Positions 31,851 to 42,569 of a stretch of 64,000 bases of DNA are shown here, one piece after another; the first letter of the stretch is position 1; each line of letters begins with the position of its first letter. The notes under the pieces are model-generated. The model was not told the origin of the DNA and ran no database searches. It worked only from the letters and a program-made list of their open reading frames with translations. Source of the stretch: Tetradesmus obliquus (lineage: Eukaryota; Chlorophyta; Chlorophyceae; Sphaeropleales; Scenedesmaceae); assembly GCA_030272155.1 (NCBI GenBank), contig CP126197.1:5138001-5202000 (forward strand). The letters are read 5' to 3'. Both the position numbers and the translations under genes were made by a program.

Positions 31851-33600
31851 TCAGCATGCATACCGCTGACACAGGGCCTCCTGCATGTTGGCCAGCTCAT
31901 CCACCGTCAGCTGCACCTGCTGCATCCGCTCTCGCAGCTCCTTGGGCTCCCTGCCGACCTGCTCCAGCAGCGGTTGCAGCTGCTTGCCAGTCATACGCGG
32001 CAGCTCCTGGTGCTGCTTGCGCATGCGAGCTACACGCTGCGGCACTTCCTGCAGCAGCTGCTGGAGTGTATCAAACACGTCTGCCAGCTTCTGCACTTGC
32101 TGCATGGCCGTGTCAATCTGCTCCTGCTGCTGCTCATGCTGCTGAATCATTCCTCTCATGTTCTGGAAGAACTGCGGCATAACTTCTACAAGCACCTGCA
32201 TTTGTCTGCGTTGCTTTTCTACTGCCTTTTGCACGTCCTTGCGCAGCCACTCACTGAAGTCATCTTTCTGCAGCGCCAGGAACAGCAGCCCCTGCAGCTG
32301 CTGCTTGCTGCAGGCACCAGTGTACATGAGCAGCGCCCTGCGACGCGCTGCGGCTGTGCTGCAGCTGCTGGCGGACAGCTGCTTGCTCAGGCCAGGCCAC
32401 TTACGGTCAATGTCGCTGCTGCTCCATTCTTTCAGCGCGTCCCAAACGCTGCTGACCTGCTCACAGCCTGCCCATGGGCATGCGCAGCAGCGCTCCAGCA
32501 GCACTGCCCGCAGCAGCTGAGGTGCTACGCTGCTGGGCTGCTGCAGGCCAAATGCTTGCAGGATGCCGGTCACCAGCTTGCTGCTGTTGCCTGGCACTGC
32601 CAGCTGCTTTGCTGCCTGCTTCAGCTCGTAGACCCTGTACTGCAGCGGGTCCTGCAGGCAGGCTGCCCACTGCTGCCAGCTCCAGCTGGTAGGTCGCGGC
32701 AGGCTTTGCAGCGACATAAGCGTCTCATTCGAGCACTGCAGGCTTGCAGGCTTGCTGAAAACCCAACCACACCGCAACTTCAGCTCTGCTGCCTGCTGCT
32801 CCAAGGCTGCAAATCCGTGCTTGGAGGCATTGTAAAAGTCCGAGCTCACCTGCATACCACACAGAAGGATGTGCTTATACACTGGCGCAGCAATCGTGCC
32901 ATGAATTTGCTGCATGCGCAGCTGCAGCAGCAACCGAGGCACTACGGTACAGGCTGTGCTGTTGTCAAAGAGCGCATGCAGCCCTGTGCCATGGAGGCAT
33001 CTCTGCTTCCTGTGGATTCCGCTGATGCTACTGCATGCAGCACATGCGTTGCCGCACCCATCCATTGCGCTTAGCGCTGCACAGCGACACAGTGCCTTGT
33101 CCTTCTGCAACACATTAGTGCATGCCCCACTGCTGCTCACCAGTGCCGTATTTGCCAGGTCACGCGCTGCCATGGAGGGCCCCTGCACACCAATGCATCA
33201 ATTGCAGTGGTTTGGGCCTCTACCCATGTGTGGATGCCCCACCGCAACTCACCAACGAAGCGTTTGCCAGGTCACGCGCTGCCATGGAGGGCCCCCGCAC
33301 ACCATCAGCCTCCATGACTGCCAGGCAGCTCATCACTTTCTCCAGCAGGGCCGGAGGCAGCTCAAACTCTCCACTCTTGTTGTCACTGCAGAAGCGCTTG
33401 CTGCTGTCGGTCATGATGGCCTGCAGCTGGTTCCTGGCTTGCTTGCGCGCCGAACGCCTAGGCTGCTGCGGCAGCATATTGCGCTCCTGCCCTCGACGTA
33501 CAGAGCAGTAAGAAGTCACAGCAGCAGTGCCGCCACCAATAGGCAACAGGTACATTGTCAGCTGTGCGCAAGAACTGTGGACGCCATTTTGGCGATTCAT
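31851..33600 (-). CDS. F-box-like / SAP-like / coiled-coil protein, paralogue 3
   Basis: Exon 1 is 33600-33253 (116 codons from an ATG, ending TTG|GTGAGT). Exon 2 is 32849-31851 after tatgcag, in phase 0. Total 448 residues. This copy shows the fullest N-terminus: a basic leader, then SSKRFCSDNKSGEFELPPAL, then the F-box-like segment (LLEKVMSCL...ARDLANASLVSSDFYNAS). The SAP-like VYELKQAAKQLAV...ILQAFGL and a Gln-rich coiled coil follow. A second copy of the exon 1 end (GPSMAARDLANTAL plus donor at 33140) lies in the intron. An untranslated downstream frame codes a possible membrane anchor (see 30275-31850), so the natural C-terminus may be longer. Confidence 0.74.
33140..33200 (-). repeat. 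Partial copy of paralogue 3 exon 1 end
   Basis: The 14-codon block GPSMAARDLANxxL followed by G|GTGAG(T/C) is repeated 112 bp downstream of the real donor (33252). The copy begins directly after gtgtgcag, so it has both an acceptor-like and a donor-like border. Confidence 0.85.
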
Positions 33601-34295
33601 GAACTGCAGTACAGCCTCCTCATGCTGCTATGCCTTGCAAATCAGTGGTCAACACGCAGCAGCTGCCATACGGTTGACGTGTAGAGCTGTAGCGAATATC
33701 ATCACCAGCTGCATCACCATGCTCAGACACACCCCTTTGCTGTTGGTGCTCTAGATCAAGATCTTCGTGTGCGCCACTGCTGCCCAGCGCTGCTGCTGAA
33801 AACGTCTGCTGGTCCGCAGTGGCTTAAGCAAGAACGTGGCCCTGCTTGCAGGGGTTTGCAGTTGCTTCGTCTGTTGTGTGGTGCTTTCAGTTGACAGATG
33901 CAGCACTGCTTGGCCAATGTTGGAGGTCAAAAACAGCGATGCGATCTACGACTAATTTCTACAAAAGTTTTGTTGCTGAACTCCTTGCTGGAGTGGGCGC
34001 GTACTAGTGCTGGAGGGGCTGGCACACCTCCTAAACCGAAAGCAGCACGACTGAGCTCAAGTCACCGCAAGATACCCATTGGTAACATCGACATCACTTG
34101 TAGTTCGTGCTGATATTGCTTAGCATCGTTCGTGCAGTGATCATGCAGAAGTAACCCGATGTCCAGCAAAACCCTGCCAGACTGGTTGGGGTGCCACTGG
34201 CACCGTGCCAGTCTGGCAAGCTGACAGTAACGAAGACGGCTTCCTGCGAACCACGGTACTTTGAACAGGTGACATTTTGCTGCACCAACTGGCGA
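33601..34295. other. Intergenic with a 10-bp-arm inverted repeat
   Basis: No gene recognised. GCCAGACTGG at 34176-34185 and its exact reverse complement at 34208-34217 flank a smaller near-palindrome (GGTGCCACTGGCACC). This could be a footprint of a small inverted-repeat element. Confidence 0.55.
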
Positions 34296-35448
34296 CTGAA
34301 GCTCAGAAATCCCTCTTGGTAATGCAGGTTGGGATATGAGCAAAGACACAGTGCAGCACATTGCTGAAGCCGTTGGGCTGTTCTGCTATCACGCTCAGGG
34401 TGGGCTACCCAAATCAGGGCGGCGGACCGCCCACCTGATTTGGGTGTTCGTGGTTTGTGTTAGCTGTGACACAATGACACCTTTTCGTGACGGTGATCCA
34501 CACACACATGTAACCAGCATCATTCAAGCAGCTCAGCTGCATCGTGCCTGTTTAGCACATCAGATGGGCGAATGATGTCTGCAGGTGACACATCTGCACG
34601 GCGTTCGCCATGGCATGCAGCATGAGCGCATGTGGGATTGCCAACCAGTGAATGCTGGGAGTGGCCGCGCTGAATGGCCGCCCAGCTACCTCTGCTAAAC
34701 AAACTGTTACATCTGGCTGTTCGTTACAGCTCGTGGTGTAGCAGTGGTTTGCTGTCACCTAGAATGAGGTGAGACTGTTTGTGCCATGGATTATCCATCA
34801 CACGCATGATGCTGTGACTCATAGCTGCAGAGTCAGCAAATCTGGCACAAGTAAGTCGTCAACGGCACACTCGTCGCAGCGAATCAAAGGCTGCTCTCTT
34901 ATTCTGGCACGGTTTGAGACCAAATCTCACCGGTTCGGTTCACTGAATTGTCAGACAGCTGAGGGTCTATACCCTGACTCGTTGACCGGTAGCTACCAGC
35001 TATAGCTGAACCCTGGACACTCACGGTCTATACTTAAGGCCTTTACACTCAGCGATGGCTACAATTCAGGCTATTACTGCAGTATCCAATCGTCTGCGTA
35101 AGAGTATATCAACTAGTCTTGTCTGACACAGGCTACCTAGAGCTACCAGTGTATTACCTGGCAAGCACGTCCGACACTAGCAGTAACGAGACAGCGCGAT
35201 CTTATGCGAAAACTAACGTCTTGAAGCGTATCAGTCGCAGCAGATACATGGCATACAACGTGGCATACGGGTAAGCCCAGCCTGGAGTAAATGATCCGGC
35301 ATGGCCGGGCAACATCGGCAGCAGCATCTTATATGCTGTGATCCAAGCTGAAACCACTTCATCTCTCTCTGCTACTGCCCGCAGGGAAGGAGGTGGGTGC
35401 TGGCTTGACCAAGTCAAAGCCACGCTGTTCATCCGCTCGGGACGGTGC

Positions 35449-35451
35449 ATC
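35449..35451. repeat. Target-site duplication ATC, left
   Basis: ATC is repeated at 40457-40459. The empty site in copy 1 (28149-28151) reads ggtgcATCtccgc. A 2-bp duplication (AT or TC) with one chance match cannot be excluded. Confidence 0.85.
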
Positions 35452-36174
35452 CAGCTGGGTATGGTACAAACGTAGCATCTGCATTTTGCAACAAATCAAC
35501 ACAGCTTGCAAGCAGACAGCCATGCTGGCATAGCAACCTGCTGTATGTGGCAGGCACAGTAAGGCACAGCTGCCAGTGCTGCTGCTTTGGTTTGCTTGCA
35601 TCCCAACTGCACAGCAGGGCCCCCACCTGCCAGCAGCAGCAGCTTCAAACTGCTAGTAATTTTGAGCTCCAGAATTCGCCTTGATCACACAAGAAGGATG
35701 TTTGCAGGAAACTGTGTAGAATACTAGTCCTCAACAAACTCTGTGCAGCCACACTAGCTGCACGCGCGCAGCAGCTGCCGGTGGGCCTGAAGCGGTGTTG
35801 CGCACTATGTAACAGATATGACAGTTGAAACTGTATGTGCAGCGCACAGCGCCAAGCAGCAGAGCGCAACAGCAGCGGCAGGGCACTTGGCACACCAGAA
35901 CTGCAGTGCCTGATCAGCCAGCAAGGGAAGCCCAGAAGTATTACATTACACATCAAAACATGTTGCAGGCAGCAGCACCCACAGCAACACTCTACAGCGC
36001 AAGTTAACATATGTAACAGTCGAGTCGGGGCACTTCAGGGCAACGTGTTTTTAGCTCTTTTCTTGCAGTACACTGTGCCACTGCTAACAGCTCAAATTGA
36101 TTTAGGTTCGTCGTTGAAAGCTTGACATTTATATGTAGGCCACTTGTTCGCTACGTTTGTACCATGCCCAGCTG
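35452..36174 (+). repeat. Left 723-bp terminal direct repeat with inverted ends
   Basis: It has no convincing coding frame, only short frames that are the same in both copies. By itself it looks like a MITE. In this position it is the left end of the 5-kb element. Confidence 0.92.
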
Positions 36175-36282
36175 AGACCGGTCAAACTCCATGATGCCGC
36201 AGGCTGTTGTTTGACCTGACCAGTTACTTCTGTTCACACTGCTGCTAGAAGCACAGCTAACATATCCATACGTTTTGGATTC

Positions 36283-38486
36283 ATGCCTGCAGGGGGGCTG
36301 TCCATGGTGCGCAAGCACCCTTCAGGATGGAAGAGCAACCGCAGCACCACGGCCATGAGGGTGGCGGCGGTGGTGTGTGTGATAATGGCTTTGACCACAG
36401 CTGACGAAAAGTTTACGCCCGCATATTATTACAGAGAGCAGTACCCTGACTACGCCAAGGAGGTACACGGGGACCTGAACCGGTTCTGCAAACTTCATCA
36501 CAAGAACTTCACAGCAAACGGCACAGTGGCTACACCCAAGCATGGCGGCAGGCCCTCAAATGTCCCACATGCTGTCGCCTTCCATGCCAGCACAATATTC
36601 AAGGCTGGCAAGGTGGTAAAGGCCTACCCATCGGCAGATTCAAAGAGAAAGGTTGATGTGCACGTGTGGTGGACTTCAATCGAAGTCGCATGTCAGGAAA
36701 ATGACACACTGCGCCAGCTGTGCACTGACTACAACATCACACCCAAGAGACTGCTGAAGTACATGAAATGGGCTGACCCCGACCTGGTGCGCAGGAGAAT
36801 AGATGTGAAGCTGGACTTGACAAAGATACAGAAACAAAGGCGAAAGGCAGCAGCTGCGGCGCTGTGGCAGAAGTACCAAAGTGACCCCGACATGCTGCAG
36901 CGCATATATTTCATTGATGAGTGCAAATTCTGGATGTCAGACCTGGCAGGCGGCTCCGTCAAGGTCTATTGTGATGCACACGATGAAAACGTGCATGCTG
37001 TGCTGCCATGCAAATGGATGCGCAAGGGCAAGGACGCAGAGCCGGTCAAGTTGCACTTTGTCTGCGCCGTCAACGCTGTGCACGGGCCCGTCTACTGCAA
37101 GTTTGTCACCGGCACAACAGACAACAAGGACCATGCTGGCAACCTCAATGTACCGTACATGGTGAGTGTGCGCTGCTACTGCGCAGGCGCCTGCCATCGA
37201 AAGACATGCCAGCCCTGCTGTACTGTGTAGTAACAGTCCCGCAGTGCTTTTTTTAGTGCTGTAGTGAAGCTGCAGCGCTGCCCGTCCTCTGCTGTGAACA
37301 TAACAGCAGAGTAACTTGGTGACAGTACAATGACACCACCTGCAGCAGCAAGCTGGAAACCAATGTGCAAGGATTGGTGCATGTCACATCCGCGCGTGCT
37401 CACGCGCAGCACACTGCCCCCTGGCTGCAGCCAGTTGTCATATGCTGCAGCGCAGAACTCAAAGTCGCGCTCCAGCACCTGCTGCCTGCTGCTGCTGTAA
37501 TAACCCTTGTCATGACATGAGCCATCAGCTTGAATCAGCATGTTGTGCTGTGCATGGAGGAAATCAATCCGCCCATCCCACCAGTCCACTACTACCTGAG
37601 CACACATACTGCTGCTGATGCCTAACCAATACAGCATGCACACCAGCTGCTCCTCGCTTGTGTGCATGTAGCCCATGCATGTGCCAACCATATCAGCCAG
37701 CACACATGCACACATCTTGCACTGAAGCGCTGCTGCTGTGGCGACTGCACGCGGCGCGCAGAACTTGAAGTGCTGCACACCTGGCAAGCATCCAGTCAAG
37801 CCCCAGAACAATCTCTGCCCCCTCATAGACTTGGTGATGTATCTGACCTTGTCTGCACTGAGCCTGATGTAGAAGCGTCCCATCGCATCCATCCACACCG
37901 CTGCGTTGCGCTCCTGCGCTGCTAACAAGGCTGCGCGCTGCCAATCCGGCAATTCTTGCACCTGCAGTTGAAGGACAAACCAACCCAGCAGGCCAAGAGC
38001 ATGACTCAGCTGGAGTTTGTTCACTGCATGATGGAGATCAAAGACATAGCCGACCAACAGCAGGCGCAGCGCGGCACTACGCCGCTGTACATCTTTGACA
38101 ACCCAAGTGTTCACCTGGGGAAGGATGGCCTACAGATGTTGGTTGCAGGTGGCATCAATGAAGATCAACTGCTGCACATTGCACCCTACTCCCCAGATTT
38201 CAACAAGCCCATTGAACATGCATTTGGCAGCCTCAAAGCAGCCTTCCGCAACTACTTGTATAACAGCTGCCAGCTGGGTGGTGCTGATGTGAAGCCGCGA
38301 GACCTGCAGCACGGCCTGTACAACACCTTTATGAAGATCACAGCTGCATCTGTCATGGCTGATGTATTGAAGCTGCCAGATTTGTGGAACATGGTGCGCA
38401 GCCGCAAGAGGAGTCTTTGTGTGTGCCGAGACGGGAAGCAGCGCCGCGGCACTGCTGGCGACTACCCCAGGAAAGACCAGCGCTGA
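36283..38486 (+). CDS. IS630/Tc1-mariner superfamily DDE transposase
   Basis: Exon 1 is 36283-37161 (ending TACATG|GTGAGTG). Exon 2 is 37968-38486 after cacctgcag, phase 0. Total 465 residues. The catalytic triad is visible: first Asp in FIDECKFWM (followed by AVNAVHGPVY), second Asp in LYIFDNPSVHLGK, and Glu in APYSPDFNKPIEHAF. There are 38 residues between the second Asp and the Glu, a DD38E-like spacing. The N-terminus has helix-turn-helix-like sequence (LRQLCTDYNITPKRLLKYM). All key residues are present and both exons are open, so the gene may be functional. An upstream exon is possible: ctgcag lies just inside the first codons. Confidence 0.85.
37162..37967 (+). other. 806-bp GT-AG intron of the transposase gene
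   Basis: Borders are GTGAGT...CTGCAG, phase 0. Its opposite strand is almost completely open (see 37176-37892). I see no inverted repeats at its ends. Confidence 0.8.
37176..37892 (-). CDS. Putative Vsr/EDxHD-like PD-(D/E)XK nuclease encoded antisense in the transposase intron
   Basis: The frame runs from the first in-intron ATG (37892) to TAG at 37176, 238 residues. It is also open upstream to 37967 and on through the antisense of exon 2. The pattern of a Vsr-like nuclease core is visible: RIDFLHAQHNMLIQADG, then SCH a few residues later, a downstream D in LERDFEFC, then GGSVLRVSTRG and SPSYSAVMF. The order Asp, Asp-Gly-x-x-His, then a Leu-Arg-Val strand matches EDxHD/Vsr-type endonucleases and related open frames I associate with algal repeats. 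This is recognition by eye. The N-terminal 100 or so residues (PDWQRAALLAAQERNAAVWM...) are not assigned. Alternatives are a degenerate mobile gene fragment or a chance antisense frame. Confidence 0.5.
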   Translation of the reverse strand: MDAMGRFYIRLSADKVRYITKSMRGQRLFWGLTGCLPGVQHFKFCAPRAVATAAALQCKMCACVLADMVGTCMGYMHTSEEQLVCMLYWLGISSSMCAQVVVDWWDGRIDFLHAQHNMLIQADGSCHDKGYYSSSRQQVLERDFEFCAAAYDNWLQPGGSVLRVSTRGCDMHQSLHIGFQLAAAGGVIVLSPSYSAVMFTAEDGQRCSFTTALKKALRDCYYTVQQGWHVFRWQAPAQ

Positions 38487-39733
38487 GTCTGCTGTTGTGC
38501 TGCTGCATGGCATGTAGGGATTGTGGCTGTCAGCTGCATGCAAGATGGCTGGCCAGCAGTGCACAGGGTGTCACTCAGAGAGCCCTTGAGCTCACCTGTT
38601 TGAGGGCACCTGCGCTTGTCGCCGTCCTGCATGTTCGCACCGCCCGGGGCTTGGGAGGTGCTGGCACCATGCTGCTGTAGGGTGGTTACTTCCTGGTGTT
38701 CACCTGAGAGCGAGTGTGGGAACAAAATGGCATGTTCAGAAGCTTATTGTATGAGTAAACTACATGTGGATGTTGTGCTTTGGTGCTCAGACTTGTCAGG
38801 AGCGGTTCCTGCTTCAAACGACTGCTGCAAGGCAGCAAGGCACTTGGTGGCCATTTCACATACAGGCATTTGCAGTCATGCTGAATTGCCGAATGTAATG
38901 GTAAAATTACTGTCATAATTCAACTACGCTCGAAGCTCTTGAACATGGCTCCTGCTGCTGTCACTCGCGTTAATTGTGACGACTGTTGGCCTGCCAAGCG
39001 ATATGCACGGAGCCTGCAAGAAACCTTGCGGTCGATTAACTTTTAAATTTGATGATTGATTTAAGCATGGCTTGAGCCGAAATAAACTGCGATATGGTGA
39101 AGAACTTCAAGACGGAAAGGTGCCCTGAAACAAGCCTGCTCCGAGCCACACAGCTGCCACGCTGCCAACTTATCATCGTCGACACATTATGCAACGTACC
39201 TTTGGTTGAAGCAGAAAACCAATCCTGACGGGCCCTCGCAAGCCCACGTTGCAGGTGAGCCTGACGGGTCAACACGGATGTCCAGAGCACTGCAGCTCGA
39301 TCGCGTTGCTGCAGCACCTGCATACAATTTGTTTTGAACATTGAACGACGTTAAACACAGCGCAGTGCTGAAAGGCTTCGCCAAAAAATTAGGTGGCAGC
39401 AGTGAGGCACCTGCTGGCACATGCTGCTGCTGTCACGCCCACCAACAACTGCAGTTGAAAAACACATGCCACCGTGATTCACAGCATACATAGCTGTAAC
39501 GTTTCCTGTTGTCTGCTGCTGCTGCTGCTCCTGCCCAGGCAGATATCATATATTGCAAACAGTGCTACTGCCGCAGTAAAATCAGCTGCATACCCAGCAG
39601 CAGCAGGAGCACATCAGCCATAGCATAAAAAGGTAGGTGTGCACTTCAGGCACCAAGTCCAGGAACAGCAACAGAAGGGATGCAGTGCAGGCTAAGAACT
39701 GCTGCAGCAAAGGCTGGCATGCAATCACAGTCT
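38487..39733. other. Right part of the transposon core, no recognised gene
   Basis: 1.25 kb between the transposase stop and the right terminal repeat. A minus-strand frame of 77 codons (39420-39187) is open but unrecognised. The core ends GTCT and begins AGAC, a 4-bp inverted match. Confidence 0.5.
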
Positions 39734-40456
39734 CAGCTGGGTATGGTACAAACGTAGCATCTGCATTTTGCAACAAATCAACACAGCTTGCAAGCAGACA
39801 GCCATGCTGGCATAGCAACCTGCTGTATGTGGCAGGCACAGTAAGGCACAGCTGCCAGTGCTGCTGCTTTGGTTTGCTTGCATCCCAACTGCACAGCAGG
39901 GCCCCCACCTGCCAGCAGCAGCAGCTTCAAACTGCTAGTAATTTTGAGCTCCAGAATTCGCCTTGATCACACAAGAAGGATGTTTGCAGGAAACTGTGTA
40001 GAATACTAGTCCTCAACAAACTCTGTGCAGCCACACTAGCTGCACGCGCGCAGCAGCTGCCGGTGGGCCTGAAGCGGTGTTGCGCACTATGTAACAGATA
40101 TGACAGTTGAAACTGTATGTGCAGCGCACAGCGCCAAGCAGCAGAGCGCAACAGCAGCGGCAGGGCACTTGGCACACCAGAACTGCAGTGCCTGATCAGC
40201 CAGCAAGGGAAGCCCAGAAGTATTACATTACACATCAAAACATGTTGCAGGCAGCAGCACCCACAGCAACACTCTACAGCGCAAGTTAACATATGTAACA
40301 GTCGAGTCGGGGCACTTCAGGGCAACGTGTTTTTAGCTCTTTTCTTGCAGTACACTGTGCCACTGCTAACAGCTCAAATTGATTTAGGTTCGTCGTTGAA
40401 AGCTTGACATTTATATGTAGGCCACTTGTTCGCTACGTTTGTACCATGCCCAGCTG
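39734..40456 (+). repeat. Right 723-bp terminal direct repeat with inverted ends
   Basis: Same length and, as far as read, the same sequence as 35452-36174. Followed by the target duplication ATC at 40457-40459. Confidence 0.92.
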
Positions 40457-41025
40457 ATCTCCGCTACGTAACCAATTTCCCGTGCCTTGCTTTGTTTTCC
40501 TACGGTTTCACGGTGGAAGGGGGTTGGGTTGCTTACTCTGCATATTTGCTTTGCCTGCAGGCCAGCTGGCTACACAGCTGGCAGGAGAGACTGGCACAGC
40601 AGCAAACTGGCAGGCATGGTGAGCACTTTCAAGAGTTTTGGAGATAGCGTGCTGGCTGCTTTTGGGACTATAAATCCAGCACATATAATAATGCCAGGCA
40701 CAAGCACAGGAGCTGTCCCCCTATAGCAGCGGTGATGCAGGGCAGTGACTGCTCAGTGCTTCAAGCATATGCATGGGAGAGCTGCAGATCCCTGCATCTG
40801 CTGCAGCAAAGGCCACAGCCGCGTTGCGTTCAGCAACTCAGCCATTAGGCTGCATGAAGCTGGCCATCAAGCTTGCTGCTGTCTGGAGTAGCTGTCTGCA
40901 CCCTTGCCTCGTAACCCTTTGCTTACCCCTGCTGCTGCTGCAACCGCCCCTGCTGCAACCGCCATCCATTCAGCAAGCGCATCTGTGCTGATGAGGAGTC
41001 TGGAGAGTTCCTGCTGCCCCTGGAG

Positions 41026-42569
41026 ATGGTGCAGAAGGTGATGAGCTGCCTGGCACAATTCGAAGCTGATGGAGTGAGGGGCCCCTCAATGGTGGCGTGC
41101 GACCTGGCAAACGCGGCACTGGTGAGTAGCGGGGGAGCATGCCCACCTGGTTAGGACAGCAAGCTGCTGTGATGCTGTGCAGCGCCATGCACAGGGAAGC
41201 ACACTTTGCAGATCGAAGCTGAATTGTTGTGCAGCACCATGCACAAGAGATGATGCAGAAGGAAAGTGCTGTACATAAAAGTGTCTACATAAGTCCACAT
41301 AAGTCACAGACAGCAGGACACCCTGCTTGACAGCAGGACACCCTGCCTGCCCTGCTTAATATGCCAGCACAGCCTGCAACATTCTGGCTTGCCTGCTGCG
41401 GCAAAGACACACACAGCAACCTGCATCCCACTGTTTTCTGTCAACTCGGCACTTACCCACTGCTGTGTGTTGTGCAGGTGAGCAAGGACTTCCACAAGGC
41501 CTCCAAGTTTGGTTTCTCGACCTTGGAGGAGCAGACAGCACAGCTGCAGGTGCTACCGAGCAGTGACTTTATCATTCCTGCAAGCGTGCGCTGCTCCAGA
41601 AAGACACTGGCACGGCTGCAGCGCCTGCCAGAAGCTGGGGGCTGGAGCTGGCAGCAGTGGGCTGCTTGCCTGCAGGACCCCATGCAGTACAGTGTCTACG
41701 AGCTGAAGAAGGCAGCAAGGCAGCTTGCAGTGCCCAGCAACAGCAGCAAGCTGGTGTCCAGTATCCTGCAAGCATTCGGCTTGCAGCAGCCCAGCAGCGT
41801 GTCGCCGCAGCTACTGCGGGCAGTTCTGCTGGAGCGCTGCTGCCCAGAGCCGTGGGCTGGCTGCGAGCAGCTCAGCCTCGCAGGGGGCTTACTGCAGAAG
41901 GTGGGCCGCAGTGGAATTGACAAGCTGTGGCCTGGCTTGGGCGAGCAGCTGTCCGCCAGCGGCCTCACTTCTGCAGCAGAGCTGCGCAGGGCGCTGCACA
42001 CGTACACAGGCGCTTGCAGCGCGAGGCAGCTGGGGCAGCTGCTGAAGCTGCAGGAAGTTTTGATGCAGCACCACCACTCCTTCAAGCAGGGGTACAAGCT
42101 CACGCAGGAGGCATTAGCAGATGCCGTGCAAGCGCTGCAGCAGCTGCTGGAGGAGCGGCGCCGGGCGCTGCAGCAGATGCAGCGGCTGCAGCAGCTGCAG
42201 CAGCAGCAGGCTTTGGAGGAGCAAGAGCTCACCCAGCTGAAGGAGGAGATGGTCCAGTGCCAAGAGTCGACGTCAGAGTGTGTGGTTATTGTGACTAGCC
42301 ACATTCAGCAGCTGGCACAATGGTGCAAGGAGTGGGAGGCGGCCCTGGTGCACACGCTCATGGTGCCAGTGCAGGGCTATTGTACAGAACTTCGGGAGGT
42401 GCTGCAGTGGGGCGGCGAGCGGGTGCAGCAGCACTTGGAGAAGGCGTGCCAGGAGCTGCAGGAGCAGCTGCTGCTACCACTTGAGCAGCTCCGCACAGAG
42501 TTGCAGGCTGCGCAGGCGGCAGTGGCTGCCGAGGTTACTGCTGCAGCTGCTGTCAGTGCGATTGAGTGA
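41026..42569 (+). CDS. F-box-like / SAP-like / coiled-coil protein, paralogue 4
   Basis: Exon 1 ends at 41121 (CTG|GTGAGT). Exon 2 is 41478-42569 after tgtgcag. From the ATG at 41026 the product is 395 residues; an earlier start exon is likely, as in paralogue 2. The F-box-like and SAP-like parts are nearly identical to paralogue 2. After 41734 the protein follows the paralogue 1 type (CCPEPWAG, KLWPGLGEQLSASG, LEKACQELQEQ). The C-terminal third is coiled coil (LLEERRRALQQMQRLQQLQQ). A hydrophobic frame just after the stop (CVWLELQLVVAAAAALPLAV) may be a detached C-terminal membrane segment. Confidence 0.73.

Larger units (their letters stand above)
35452..40456 (+). mobile_element. 5005-bp DNA transposon with 723-bp direct terminal repeats and a DDE transposase
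   Basis: Structure: direct repeat 35452-36174, core 36175-39733, direct repeat 39734-40456. Each repeat starts CAGCTGGGTATGGTAC and ends GTACCATGCCCAGCTG, so each has about 25-bp inverted ends (one mismatch). By eye the two repeats look identical, which points to a recent insertion. ATC is duplicated around the whole unit but not around either repeat alone: the inner flanks are AGA and TCT. The unit therefore moved as one. The core encodes an IS630/Tc1-mariner-type transposase with an intron-resident antisense frame. A 3-bp duplication fits Zator-like or other non-TA members of the IS630 group better than classical mariner, which duplicates TA. Long direct terminal repeats are unusual for any of these. 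Confidence 0.9.
34296..41734 (+). repeat. Segmental duplication, copy 2 (interrupted by the 5-kb DNA transposon)
   Basis: The copy consists of 34296-35451 plus 40457-41734, nearly identical to copy 1 (23749-23771 plus 27028-29427). It contains the uninterrupted gypsy target site at 34315-34318. It includes promoter-proximal and exon 1/2 sequence of F-box-like paralogue 4. Confidence 0.93.

Noticed and set aside
31974-33074. 366-codon plus-strand frame opposite paralogue 3
   Set aside because: Same antisense effect; it mirrors the frame opposite paralogue 2.
35452-40456. Reading the 723-bp direct repeats as LTRs of a retrotransposon
   Set aside because: They do not begin TG and end CA. The core has no reverse transcriptase or integrase, and a DDE transposase is present.
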